64,000 bases of DNA from contig NZ_JAAXCU010000036.1 of NCBI RefSeq assembly GCF_012911845.1, positions 54,723-118,722 on the forward strand. The letters run 5' to 3'. Both the position numbers and the translations under genes were made by a program. This document shows, piece after piece, positions 55,710-63,831 of the stretch (its first letter is position 1; every line of letters begins with the position of its first letter). The DNA comes from Bacillus sp. RO2 (GTDB lineage Bacteria > Bacillota > Bacilli > Bacillales > Bacillaceae_I). Below the pieces are notes generated by a model. That model searched no databases. It worked only from the letters and a program-made list of their open reading frames with translations, and had not been told where the DNA came from.

Positions 55710-55758
55710 ATGCATTACCTCAATACTGAAAATTTTCTAATAACTAATGTCTACATCA

Positions 55759-55788
55759 AGTGTAAATTTGTCCGTGCCTTCCTGTCAA
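55759..55788 (-). promoter_or_regulatory. SigA promoter of the hut operon
   Basis: Reverse strand TTGACA (55788-55783), 18-base spacer, TACACT (55764-55759), about 50 bases before hutP. No cre site could be identified with confidence by eye. Confidence 0.6.
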
Positions 55789-55801
55789 GGAGTTTCTCTG
55801 T

Positions 55802-56416
55802 TTATATTTCTTGAAACTCCTTGAACATCATATAATATTGCAAGCCTTTTGTGGACGCTAATGCCTGTTCCTTCTTTTCATTAGCAAGTGTATAATTTTT
55901 ACGGCTTAGAGCAAGTTCCGTGTCGATGGCAAATTTCATCCAATCTTTTCTTAATTCCCCTTTTAGCTCTTCTGCCTTCTTATAATCTTTCTCTGCCACT
56001 GCAATTCCTGCGGTTATATACGTCCTTATCTCAGCCTGATCGACTTTTGCAACTTGTTCTTTCGCCTTTGAATAGTTGCCAACCCTTAAGTAATATTGAG
56101 CCCAAAAGACTGCGGTCTTTTTCCCTTTCCACTTCCGTTCAAGCTCCTCCAACTCTTTCTTGGCACCAGTCAAATTACCGTTTGCCAACTCTAAAACAAA
56201 CCCATAATAGGGCTCATGACGCTTTTTATCTAAATATTTCTCTATTTTCTCCACATCCCGGGACAAAAACATATATTTAACATCCTTGTAGGATAAGGCG
56301 ATAAATGCTAAAACAAGAAGGACAACAAATATCCAGAAGTTGAATTTGACATTCAAAACTCCTAAAATTATTCCTATTGCAAACCCTCCAAGTATCAACA
56401 GTAATAAATTCTTCAT
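55802..56416 (-). CDS. Two-helix membrane protein with TPR-like soluble part
   Basis: 204 residues. Two adjacent membrane helices (about 3-20 and 26-43), then a cytoplasmic helical domain (KKELEELERKW, YYLRVGNYSKAKEQVAK, AVAEKDYKKAEELKGEL) with the A/G-x-x-Y pattern of TPR-like repeats. Not recognised beyond that. It ends directly upstream of the hut promoter. Confidence 0.6.
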   Translation of the reverse strand: MKNLLLLILGGFAIGIILGVLNVKFNFWIFVVLLVLAFIALSYKDVKYMFLSRDVEKIEKYLDKKRHEPYYGFVLELANGNLTGAKKELEELERKWKGKKTAVFWAQYYLRVGNYSKAKEQVAKVDQAEIRTYITAGIAVAEKDYKKAEELKGELRKDWMKFAIDTELALSRKNYTLANEKKEQALASTKGLQYYMMFKEFQEI

Positions 56417-56455
56417 AACACCCTAGCTTCCCTTCTCTCTATCAATAATCATTAT

Positions 56456-57241
56456 TTAAATAGATTTGACCATCCCGCCATCTACCAAGAAGGAGCTGCC
56501 AGTCATATAGCTGTTTGCATCAGATACTAAAAATGTTACCACTTTTGCAAATTCTTCCGGTTCACCGTAACGACCAAGCGGAATACCCGCTTTGACTTTC
56601 TCTTCCATCTCCGCTTTCGTAATACCCTGTTTCTCCGCATTCACTTCATCTAAAAATGCCACTCTGTCTGTAGCAATTCTTCCTGGTGCAACAGTATTAA
56701 TCAAAATATTATCTACCGCTAACTCACTTGCAAGCGTCTTTGTCAATCCAACGATACCTGTGCGAAACGTATTGGATAGCAGTAGACCTGGAATTGGTTC
56801 CTTGATGGAGGAAGAAGCGATGTTGATGATTTTCCCTCCGTTTTTCTTGAGGTGGGGAAGTGCTTCCCGAATGGTTCTTATATAGCTTAATAGATTTAAT
56901 TCAAAAGCTTGCTGCCACTGTTCATCAGTGATTTGTTCAAATGAACCGGCAGGGGGCCCCCCAGCGTTATTCACCAAAATATCAAGTCGACCATATGTAT
57001 CTACCGTATGTTGAACGGCAAGTTGAATTTGAGAAGAATCTGTAATATCTGTTTGAATATAGGAAGCTCGACCACCATTGTTTTTCAATAGTTCACTTTG
57101 CACATCAGCTAATTTTTCTTCATTTCTGCTCGCAAGGACCACATTGACTCCTTCTTCAATGAAAGATGCGGCAATTGCCTTTCCAAGCCCTTGGCTAGAA
57201 GCCATAACAAGAGCTGTTTTTCCTTTAAGATTCATTTCCAT
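56456..57241 (-). CDS. Short-chain dehydrogenase-like protein lacking the YxxxK pair
   Basis: 261 residues from ATG 57241. The cofactor loop is ASSQGLGKA, then VLASRNEEKL, DITD, and NNAGGPP. After the catalytic Ser (NIASSS) the usual Tyr-x-x-x-Lys is replaced: the text reads LLLSNTFRTGIVGL. A subgroup of SDRs shows S-N-x-x-R there. The enzyme may work differently or bind NAD(P) without catalysing the standard reaction. Its promoter lies just after the arsR-type gene's terminator. Confidence 0.75.
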   Translation of the reverse strand: MEMNLKGKTALVMASSQGLGKAIAASFIEEGVNVVLASRNEEKLADVQSELLKNNGGRASYIQTDITDSSQIQLAVQHTVDTYGRLDILVNNAGGPPAGSFEQITDEQWQQAFELNLLSYIRTIREALPHLKKNGGKIINIASSSIKEPIPGLLLSNTFRTGIVGLTKTLASELAVDNILINTVAPGRIATDRVAFLDEVNAEKQGITKAEMEEKVKAGIPLGRYGEPEEFAKVVTFLVSDANSYMTGSSFLVDGGMVKSI

Positions 57242-57272
57242 CAAACAACACGCCCTTCCTTATAATACTACT

Positions 57273-57300
57273 ATTATAACGTTTTCAAATTGCGTTGTAA
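57273..57300 (-). promoter_or_regulatory. SigA-like promoter of the SDR gene
   Basis: Reverse strand TTACAA (57300-57295), 16-base spacer, TATAAT (57278-57273). Likely target region for the adjacent ArsR-type regulator. Confidence 0.5.
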
Positions 57301-57316
57301 CGAATTATAACCTAAA

Positions 57317-57350
57317 GAAAAACAGCCACATCTAATGGCTGTTGTTTTTA
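57317..57350. terminator. Terminator of the ArsR-type gene
   Basis: AACAGCCA (57321-57328) pairs with TGGCTGTT (57336-57343), with T-rich ends in both directions. Confidence 0.75.
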
Positions 57351-57354
57351 CTTA

Positions 57355-57657
57355 CTATAGACATTCACTCTCAACAATTTCAATCAAATCCTTAAGCATT
57401 GCAACAGATGTTTCCAAACTCAAAGAGTAAATCCGTTGCGTTCCTTTTTGCTCAATTTCGACAAGCTTATTATCACGTAATATTTTCAAATGATGAGAGA
57501 TTGCAGGCCTGGAAAGTCTGGATGCTTCTGCAATTTCTGTAACAGTCAATGCTTCTTTTTCTGCCAACAGTAAAATAATGTCCTGTCTTGCTTCGTCCGC
57601 AAGTACTTGGAATAGCGGGATACAATCTCGAAATGTTTGAATTGCTTTTTTATTCAT
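57355..57657 (-). CDS. ArsR-family HTH regulator
   Basis: 100 residues from ATG 57657, 8 bases after AAGGAG. Winged helix DEARQDIILLLAEKEALTVTEI, SRLSRPAISHHLKILRDNKLVE and GTQRIYSLS. There is no CxC metal motif in the third helix, so it is not a standard arsenic or cadmium sensor. It precedes the SDR gene and may repress it. Confidence 0.85.
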   Translation of the reverse strand: MNKKAIQTFRDCIPLFQVLADEARQDIILLLAEKEALTVTEIAEASRLSRPAISHHLKILRDNKLVEIEQKGTQRIYSLSLETSVAMLKDLIEIVESECL

Positions 57658-57738
57658 ATAGAATACTCCTTCATCGTCCACTTCATCTTTATCCCATTAT
57701 ACCAAGAAAACTGAACAATTGGGACAACCAACACCAAC

Positions 57739-59793
57739 TTAATCTAGCGGGATTCTATGTTCCTTTTCTGTAAAAAGATAATCGTTTGAGATTTGAGTGG
57801 CTTGTATCATTAATTGCGAATCTTCAGCATCAACATCCACGTTTATCAATTCTAATTTGCTTATCCTGTTTTCACGATCCTGCCAGCCGTAGTCAGCCGT
57901 ATTGTATACACTCAAACTTTGCCCATTCTCATCAAAGAATTCCCAATGGAAAGAACGAATTTTATCATTTTGTGTTCGTTCACCTGAAATAAGTACATTG
58001 GTTGGTTCCCCTTCCTGCCTTTTCACAGAAAGCTCGTTCATTGTGTATCCATCTAAATCTATATTCAATGGTTGCTTTGTTGTTTCTTCTAAAGGGACGG
58101 TAAGAGAGTAAAAACCTGGTTCATGATAGTAAATGGCTCTAATCTCTGCAAACAGCTTCTCCCCTTCATCTGCTTCCCCTTTAAGTTTCATAAAGTTCCG
58201 ATCGGCGTATAGATTTGAAAATTCAAGCTGGAAAGGAGCGCTCTCATTGTTAAATGAAGGATAGCCGATTGGAACAAGATACTCATCTTCATTATTGACA
58301 AGGAGTACTGAGGCAAACACGTCGTGGTAACTCATGAAATAGTGCTGATCATATTTCTGGTTCGTCCTTTTAAGGTTGGTTTCAATCCGCTTTATTTCTT
58401 CTTCTTTTAGCCTTACATCATATTTCAACCTGCTACCATGCTTCCCTTTTTCTAAAGTAAGCACCTCTACCTCTATTTTCTCGTCAATAATTAGTATTTC
58501 ATTCAATTCCATCACTTCTACTTCTCCCATGGCCTTATCATATTCTATTGGAACCTCAATCTGCCAATATCCACCCCATCCGTTCAACATGTGATATTCA
58601 ATACTAAGTGTGAACTTATCCGGCAATGCTTTTTCATTTAGTGCTCTCACATAAAACTTAGAGTCAGCTAAACGTTCCTGGAATGGTCCACTCATTTCCA
58701 TAAGACTATCATTGGCTGAGGCCGCCTCCATGGGGTAGGTGTTACCCTCTTCATCTACTGCATGAACGGAAAACCTGTCAACTCCACCAGCACCTCCTGC
58801 CTTGTCTGCACTTAATACCTCATAGTTAACCACCATATGTAAAGGGTCTACTTCTATGCCGGTAATTTCAACTGTAATATCATTGTCTGTGGCCGTGTAA
58901 GTTCCATCTGCCCACACATTATAAAAACTGCCATAGTTTAAATAATTGCTTACCATCGTTGTCCAGGGGATAATAGTCGGCAGAACAACAAACCCACCTA
59001 CAAATACAGCAATCATTACACCAATAACACCGAACTGATACGCCCATGTCCTTTGTTTAGGTGTCTTGACTGTGTATGGTGTCAACTGTTCTAAGATACT
59101 TACATTAAACTCCCCATCCAGGGACGGCGTGTGTATGACATGCTGCAACGTACTCTCTTCTCGCTTTAGAAACTGAAGCAGTTCCCTGCATTCCGGGCAG
59201 AATTCCAGATGGTCGTCCATTTGGTTCTTTTCCGAACTTCCTAGAATTTCAACCTGATAATGTATAAGTTCTTCCATCTCCAAGCATGCTTCTGTAGACT
59301 TCTTACTTAGAGTAACAGAGTTGTGACGAATTACTTTTTTCGCTTCAAATAAAAACTGATTGTAATCTATAAGACTATTTTCAGAAAGACACGCTTTCTG
59401 TTCATCATTTAATTCTATAAGTAAATAAGATAATAGTAAGGGAACTCTACACTCCTTACGTAGAGATAAAACCTCTTCTTGCAATTGTATATAATGCGGG
59501 TTATGAGATAGCCAATTGCCAAAGCCCCCTCTATTCTCTGATACAGGAAATTCTTTCAGGAGTAGTAACACCTCCTTATACAGCCAAAACGAGAACAATT
59601 CCTTTTCCTGAAAGGTTGATAGTTGATTATATACTTTTACAAAGCAGTCGTTTGTTACTCTTTCTGCAAGTTCTGGACTACCTGTCCACCAGCATGCCAG
59701 CCTATAAACGCTGTTTTTATATTTCTCAATGATTGGTTCAAAAGCTTGCATTTCACCTGCTAGTACTTTCTTAACATTGGCTAATTCATCCAT
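57739..59793 (-). CDS. Sigma-like / ZAS anti-sigma / membrane / extracytoplasmic-domain fusion protein B
   Basis: 684 residues, starting with a TGATG overlap with the upstream paralogue. N-terminus 1-80 resembles ECF sigma region 2 (AFEPIIEKYKNSVYRLAC, ERVTNDCFVKVYNQL, LFSFWLYKEV), and about 110-160 a decayed region 4. A ZAS-type zinc motif follows, MDDHLEFCPECRELL (His195-x3-Cys199-x2-Cys202), then one membrane helix (about 253-275) and a beta-rich outside domain (about 285-684) of DUF4179 character. Region 2 has lost its basic end. The role is inferred: a membrane sensor derived from a sigma/anti-sigma pair. Confidence 0.65.
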   Translation of the reverse strand: MDELANVKKVLAGEMQAFEPIIEKYKNSVYRLACWWTGSPELAERVTNDCFVKVYNQLSTFQEKELFSFWLYKEVLLLLKEFPVSENRGGFGNWLSHNPHYIQLQEEVLSLRKECRVPLLLSYLLIELNDEQKACLSENSLIDYNQFLFEAKKVIRHNSVTLSKKSTEACLEMEELIHYQVEILGSSEKNQMDDHLEFCPECRELLQFLKREESTLQHVIHTPSLDGEFNVSILEQLTPYTVKTPKQRTWAYQFGVIGVMIAVFVGGFVVLPTIIPWTTMVSNYLNYGSFYNVWADGTYTATDNDITVEITGIEVDPLHMVVNYEVLSADKAGGAGGVDRFSVHAVDEEGNTYPMEAASANDSLMEMSGPFQERLADSKFYVRALNEKALPDKFTLSIEYHMLNGWGGYWQIEVPIEYDKAMGEVEVMELNEILIIDEKIEVEVLTLEKGKHGSRLKYDVRLKEEEIKRIETNLKRTNQKYDQHYFMSYHDVFASVLLVNNEDEYLVPIGYPSFNNESAPFQLEFSNLYADRNFMKLKGEADEGEKLFAEIRAIYYHEPGFYSLTVPLEETTKQPLNIDLDGYTMNELSVKRQEGEPTNVLISGERTQNDKIRSFHWEFFDENGQSLSVYNTADYGWQDRENRISKLELINVDVDAEDSQLMIQATQISNDYLFTEKEHRIPLD

Positions 59794-61934
59794 CAGTCTG
59801 TCTCACTATCGTTTATTACCCCTTCGTTAAACAAAGGGAACTTTTGATCTTCTATGTCATTGTAATAAGTGTAAATGTAGTCCGCATTTATCACAATATT
59901 TTCAGGGAACTCACCTTGTTCGTAATTTGGAACAATTTCAACATGAAGTAATCTTTTGGGACCTTCATTGTGCATGTCTTCATGATGATACCAGCCTTCT
60001 GTGGGGATGTAATTGCCAGATTTATCGGTTATATTCCAACCAATATCTCCGTTCCCTCCGCTTTGTTGACTTTCTCCATTAATTATTAAGGTGTATTTGC
60101 TGACATTCCCTGAATAGTCCTTAACAGGTGTAAGACTGTAATCCAACAATTGATAACTATTAATTTTACCATTTAAAGGTGTAGCTTCTGTTTCTTTAAG
60201 AGGGATTTCCATGGAGAAGAATGCTGGCTCCTGGACGGAAGCCCCCATCATCTGTATATAAAGTTCTTCCATTGGATTTTCTAGTTTTCCCTGTAGATGG
60301 TGTTCCCCCATACGTTGCTGTTCTTCATTCCCCATATAATAATGCGAGTAATGTACTTCAATCGTTTCATTAGGTTTAGGAGGTTCCATAAAATGATAGT
60401 AGTTAGGCAATACAAAGTGTTCATCTTCCGTTGTTACATATAGACCGACATGACGTCCCTGAATTATTTCTTGCATTCTATATTCCTGATCATGTTCTTT
60501 CAGAAGCTCCATTAATCTGGCTTCCTCTTCTTCTGTATGGTTGACGGAATACCTTATTCTAGTTCCGTTTTTACTATAGGTAGCATCCATTAGTTCGACC
60601 ACTATTATATCTGCAATGGTCTTTTTCTTGTCCAGTTTGACAGTTACAGCAGTATCTTCTACCTTGTCATACCTTATTGGAATTTCCAGATCCCACTTTC
60701 CATACTGTCCCTGCAGTCGAGCAAAGTTTATTTCCAAATTAAACTCATCAGGAAGATTTTCCGGCATTTTCACAAGATAGTATGGTCTTTCTTTTTCGAT
60801 CCCTTCCTCTTCATCCGAACTCCTAGCATACCGAAGATGATCAGGGATGGTTGCTTCAAAGGGATATTGCTTACCAAATTCATCAACAATCTTCAAGGGA
60901 TTGTAACTATAGAAATCCACATCTTCAAAAGGATAAGTTTTAGGTGGTTCTTCTCCTTCTCTACTGATTTCATAATAAATCGCCATGTAAAGAGAGTCGA
61001 TTTCCACTTTTGTAATCTCAAGAGTAATTTCTTTGTCGGTTACTGCATATGTACCTTCCGTCCAGACATTGTAGATGGTTCCGTGCTCCATATACGTGGA
61101 TACCATTGATGCAAGCGGCTTCAAGGTTGGTAATATTATTGCACTGAATAGGAAGACTGCACCTAATATTCCTACTACACTAAGTTGATATTTCCATGTG
61201 CGGTGCTTTGGTTTTGGAGGAACGTAGGGGGTAAGCCTACTCAACACTTTATCGTTAAATGATTCATTAAGTTTTGGGTATTCCAAAACTTTCTCTAAAG
61301 TAGATTCTTCTTGTTTAAGCAAAAGTAATACTTCTCTACAATCAGGGCAGAACTCTAAATGATCCATCATCTTCTGTTCCCTATCCTGGTTTAACTTTCC
61401 ATCAAAATGATGAGAAAGCTCATCCACCCTATAGCAATCTCCACCTGCATGTTGGATATCATTTAATAAAGTTGAATGTCGAATCTGATTTAAGGAGTTT
61501 GAATAATTCTTTTCGACTTCCTCTTTGTTTGTGCCAATTAACCCGGTGAGTTGATCTGGTGTTAAACCCAACAGTTTAACTAGAAGAAATTGAAACTTTG
61601 CTTCTGGAGCCAAGGAATGGAGCGCTTCTTCCATCTCAATATAATGAGGATTATGAAAAGGGAGTTTAGCCTGTTGCGTAGTGTCATTCTTCATACCTAT
61701 TATTGGAATAAACCGTTCGTAAAGCCAATCAGAAAAAAATACGGAATCATCGTATATTTCCAGGTCTTGATAAACTTCAATAAAGCCTTGTTTTACCAGT
61801 TTTTCTGCTTCTGCTTCAGTTGCGGACATATGATAGGCAATTGCAAACAGTTTATCCTTATAGCGATCTATTATCTGATGGTATGTATCTTTGTTACCTG
61901 CTATTATCTCTTTGATTTCAAGACTCTCATCCAA
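59793..61934 (-). CDS. Sigma-like / ZAS anti-sigma / membrane / extracytoplasmic-domain fusion protein A
   Basis: 713 residues from TTG 61934. Sigma region 2-like 1-80 (TYHQIIDRYKDKLFAIAYHM, AEKLVKQGFIEVYQDL, FFSDWLYERF). Region 4-like 110-153 has LLGLTPDQLTGLIGTNKEEV. Then the ZAS motif MDHLEFCPDCREVLL (His192, Cys196, Cys199), a membrane helix (about 248-270) and an extracytoplasmic DUF4179-type domain. The second gene begins at its stop (TGATG). About a third of the residues, by eye, are shared with B. It has an extended -10 promoter upstream. Confidence 0.65.
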   Translation of the reverse strand: MDESLEIKEIIAGNKDTYHQIIDRYKDKLFAIAYHMSATEAEAEKLVKQGFIEVYQDLEIYDDSVFFSDWLYERFIPIIGMKNDTTQQAKLPFHNPHYIEMEEALHSLAPEAKFQFLLVKLLGLTPDQLTGLIGTNKEEVEKNYSNSLNQIRHSTLLNDIQHAGGDCYRVDELSHHFDGKLNQDREQKMMDHLEFCPDCREVLLLLKQEESTLEKVLEYPKLNESFNDKVLSRLTPYVPPKPKHRTWKYQLSVVGILGAVFLFSAIILPTLKPLASMVSTYMEHGTIYNVWTEGTYAVTDKEITLEITKVEIDSLYMAIYYEISREGEEPPKTYPFEDVDFYSYNPLKIVDEFGKQYPFEATIPDHLRYARSSDEEEGIEKERPYYLVKMPENLPDEFNLEINFARLQGQYGKWDLEIPIRYDKVEDTAVTVKLDKKKTIADIIVVELMDATYSKNGTRIRYSVNHTEEEEARLMELLKEHDQEYRMQEIIQGRHVGLYVTTEDEHFVLPNYYHFMEPPKPNETIEVHYSHYYMGNEEQQRMGEHHLQGKLENPMEELYIQMMGASVQEPAFFSMEIPLKETEATPLNGKINSYQLLDYSLTPVKDYSGNVSKYTLIINGESQQSGGNGDIGWNITDKSGNYIPTEGWYHHEDMHNEGPKRLLHVEIVPNYEQGEFPENIVINADYIYTYYNDIEDQKFPLFNEGVINDSETD

Positions 61935-61979
61935 ATCCTATTTCACCCTTTTTATGAATCTTTTGTTCTTATTCCCACT

Positions 61980-61991
61980 ATTATACCATTT
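61980..61991 (-). promoter_or_regulatory. Extended -10 promoter of the fusion-protein operon
   Basis: Reverse strand TGGTATAAT with TATAAT at 61985-61980 and TG two bases upstream. The -35 is weak (CTGAAA 17 bases away). About 46 bases before the start codon. Confidence 0.5.
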
Positions 61992-62076
61992 ATAAGGGTT
62001 GTTTTCAGAAAAATGAATGTATTCTCAAAGTAAATCTTCCATAAAAAAAGAAGCCACCAATTTTCAGCAGCTCCCA

Positions 62077-62193
62077 TTAAAATCTTCGCACAATATCACT
62101 TTTCAGGTATATTTCCATTCTTTTTTCATCCATCGACGCTTCGTGTTTTTTTGCCAAATCCTCATTTTTTCTTCCAAATAATAATGTTAACAT
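62077..62193 (-). CDS. 38-residue small protein (sORF)
   Basis: ATG 62193 follows GGAGG after 9 bases; stop TAA at 62077. The peptide begins MLTLLFGRKNEDLAKK and ends MEIYLKSDIVRRF. It is amphipathic and charged, hydrophobic only at the N-terminus. Good ribosome binding site and codon use suggest a real gene. The layout recalls small Bacillus proteins of the YrzI kind, but not firmly. Confidence 0.5.
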   Translation of the reverse strand: MLTLLFGRKNEDLAKKHEASMDEKRMEIYLKSDIVRRF

Positions 62194-62294
62194 TGTTTTC
62201 ATCCTCCATCATTCCTTTGTTTTCTTCTCACTCTTAGTATAGATTTTTGCGCTGTTTTCGATAACATACTGTAGAATGGTTTTCTTTCATTCTT

Positions 62295-62323
62295 TTACCT
62301 ACAGTCATTTCCAGCTTTATACT
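62295..62323 (+). promoter_or_regulatory. Promoter of the orphan mini-unit
   Basis: TTACCT (62295-62300), 17 bases, TATACT (62318-62323). Confidence 0.45.
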
Positions 62324-62357
62324 GAAAGATACTAAGTCTTGAGGAGGAGACGAAAAA

Positions 62358-62438
62358 ATGCCCATGAAAAAAAGAGATGCATCCGATTCATCTCTTTTTT
62401 TTGCCAGGCATCAAGTTTGGGAAAGTAGCCTAATTTAA
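62358..62438 (+). CDS. 26-codon mini-ORF with a terminator inside it
   Basis: GAGGAGGAG precedes ATG 62358 by 8 bases, an almost perfect ribosome binding site. The frame starts MPMKKRDASDSSLFF and ends at TAA 62436. A strong terminator (62369-62400) lies within codons 5-14, so full-length mRNA would form only with read-through. It may be a short RNA or a leader peptide; no gene follows on this strand. Confidence 0.35.
   Translation: MPMKKRDASDSSLFFARHQVWESSLI
62366..62400 (+). terminator. Terminator inside the mini-ORF
   Basis: AAAAAGAGATG (62369-62379) pairs with CATCTCTTTTT (62389-62399), T run continuing. Confidence 0.85.
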
Positions 62439-62628
62439 ATAATAAAGGGTAAAGGTTGTTCCGTTGCATCTATTCATTATGAAAAAGGGGAGTAATTCAT
62501 GACATATTAGACAAGACAACAGCTTTGTTACGGCTAAAAGTGTGAAACAACCTTACAACAACTATTATATTTCCCAATTGTTAAATTGGTTTGATGGTAA
62601 TATTAACATTTTGTAAAACATCAACACT

Positions 62629-63651
62629 TTATAAAACACGAACCGCTTTTACCGCTCTTGGTTTCCAGTACGTATTATACGAAGAGAAAGCAACACCTGT
62701 ACTTGTAGCTGCATGAAGAAGCGTGTTTGGATCGGTTACGATAGAAACATGATTGATCACACCATCACCTTCTGTATCAAAAAATACCAAATCTCCTTTG
62801 CGGATCTCACTTAATGGTATTTCTTTTCCTACATTCCCTTGTTGCGCTGATGTTCTTGGAAGATTGATTCCGTTTTCAGCAAAGACTCTAACTGTAAAGG
62901 AGGAACAGTCAAATGCATCGGTTCTGTTGGTTGATGCACCATACAAGTATTTAGCACCAAGATATTTTTTGCCTGTTTCAATAATTGCATCCGCTTTCGC
63001 TTCCCAAGAGGAGTCATTACCAGGATTGCTAATAGCATTGCCTGGGATATTGATTACTTGGCCAATAGAAATACGGTTTGCATCTTTAATCGAAGGGTTG
63101 GCAGACAACAAGGCATTTAGGGATACACCATGTCTACTGGCAACAGAGGAAAGGTTATCCCCGCTTTTTATGATATATGTATTCGTTTTAGGCTGCTCTG
63201 GTTGGCTTGGACTGGGAGTAGGCGTGACAGGCTGGCCCGGTGTTTGGTTGCTTGGTGCAGCTACATTTATTTTTTGCCCTACATAAATTCTATTAACGTC
63301 TGTAATCGATGGATTTAGCTTTAAAAGGTTCGCTAAGGTTGTTTGGTGGTCCTTAGCTATCTTGGATAAAGAATCTCCTGCTTTAATTGTGTACGTCCTA
63401 GAAGTAGGTTCGCTTGGAGTAGGGGCTGGTTGTGAAGCGGACCCACCTGCTTTTAAGACCAGTTTTTGCCCTGGAAAAATAAGATCATTAGTTAGGTTAT
63501 TCCATGACTTAATATTACTTACGGAAACCTGATTATTATTAGCTATTTTCCATAAGGAATCACCAGATTTTACAACGTAGTCGGAAGCATAAGCTTGTCC
63601 AGAAAACATGATGGAAGTTACGAGAGCACCTGCCATTACTTTCTTTTTCAT
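62629..63651 (-). CDS. D,L-endopeptidase with three LysM repeats and NlpC/P60 domain
   Basis: 340 residues from ATG 63651; a GTG at 63678 lies before the GAGGAG signal. Signal peptide (1-23, ending AYA), LysM units at about 24-68, 86-130 and 158-202 joined by Pro/Ser/Thr-rich linkers, then the NlpC/P60 domain (about 220-340). Catalytic Cys is in FDCSSFTVRVF, His in INHVSIVTD and the second His in LLHAATSTG. Such enzymes (LytE, CwlS, CwlO group) cut the D-Glu to meso-diaminopimelate bond in peptidoglycan during growth and division. Confidence 0.9.
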   Translation of the reverse strand: MKKKVMAGALVTSIMFSGQAYASDYVVKSGDSLWKIANNNQVSVSNIKSWNNLTNDLIFPGQKLVLKAGGSASQPAPTPSEPTSRTYTIKAGDSLSKIAKDHQTTLANLLKLNPSITDVNRIYVGQKINVAAPSNQTPGQPVTPTPSPSQPEQPKTNTYIIKSGDNLSSVASRHGVSLNALLSANPSIKDANRISIGQVINIPGNAISNPGNDSSWEAKADAIIETGKKYLGAKYLYGASTNRTDAFDCSSFTVRVFAENGINLPRTSAQQGNVGKEIPLSEIRKGDLVFFDTEGDGVINHVSIVTDPNTLLHAATSTGVAFSSYNTYWKPRAVKAVRVL

Positions 63652-63760
63652 GATTGTTCCATTCTCCTCTTTGGTCACTTTTTTCTATGTATAGTTGTAT
63701 AGTAGCATGAATTTTTCTACAAGAATATAGAATTTTCTTCAAATTTATGTTACAAACGAC

Positions 63761-63792
63761 AAAAAGCTTGTAGAACTATTTCTCTACAAGCG
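63761..63792 (-). terminator. Terminator-like hairpin right of the endopeptidase gene
   Basis: Reverse strand GCTTGTAGA (63791-63783) pairs with TCTACAAGC (63774-63766), followed by TTTTTGTCG. It would end a transcript arriving from beyond the window. Confidence 0.7.
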
Positions 63793-63831
63793 CTTAATGG
63801 GATACAACTAGATTTTTTATTCTTCATTTAC

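Noticed and set aside
62753..63286. Forward-strand 177-codon frame
   Set aside because: It is antisense to the LysM/NlpC-P60 gene, which has a signal peptide, clear domains and catalytic residues. The frame has no ribosome binding site.
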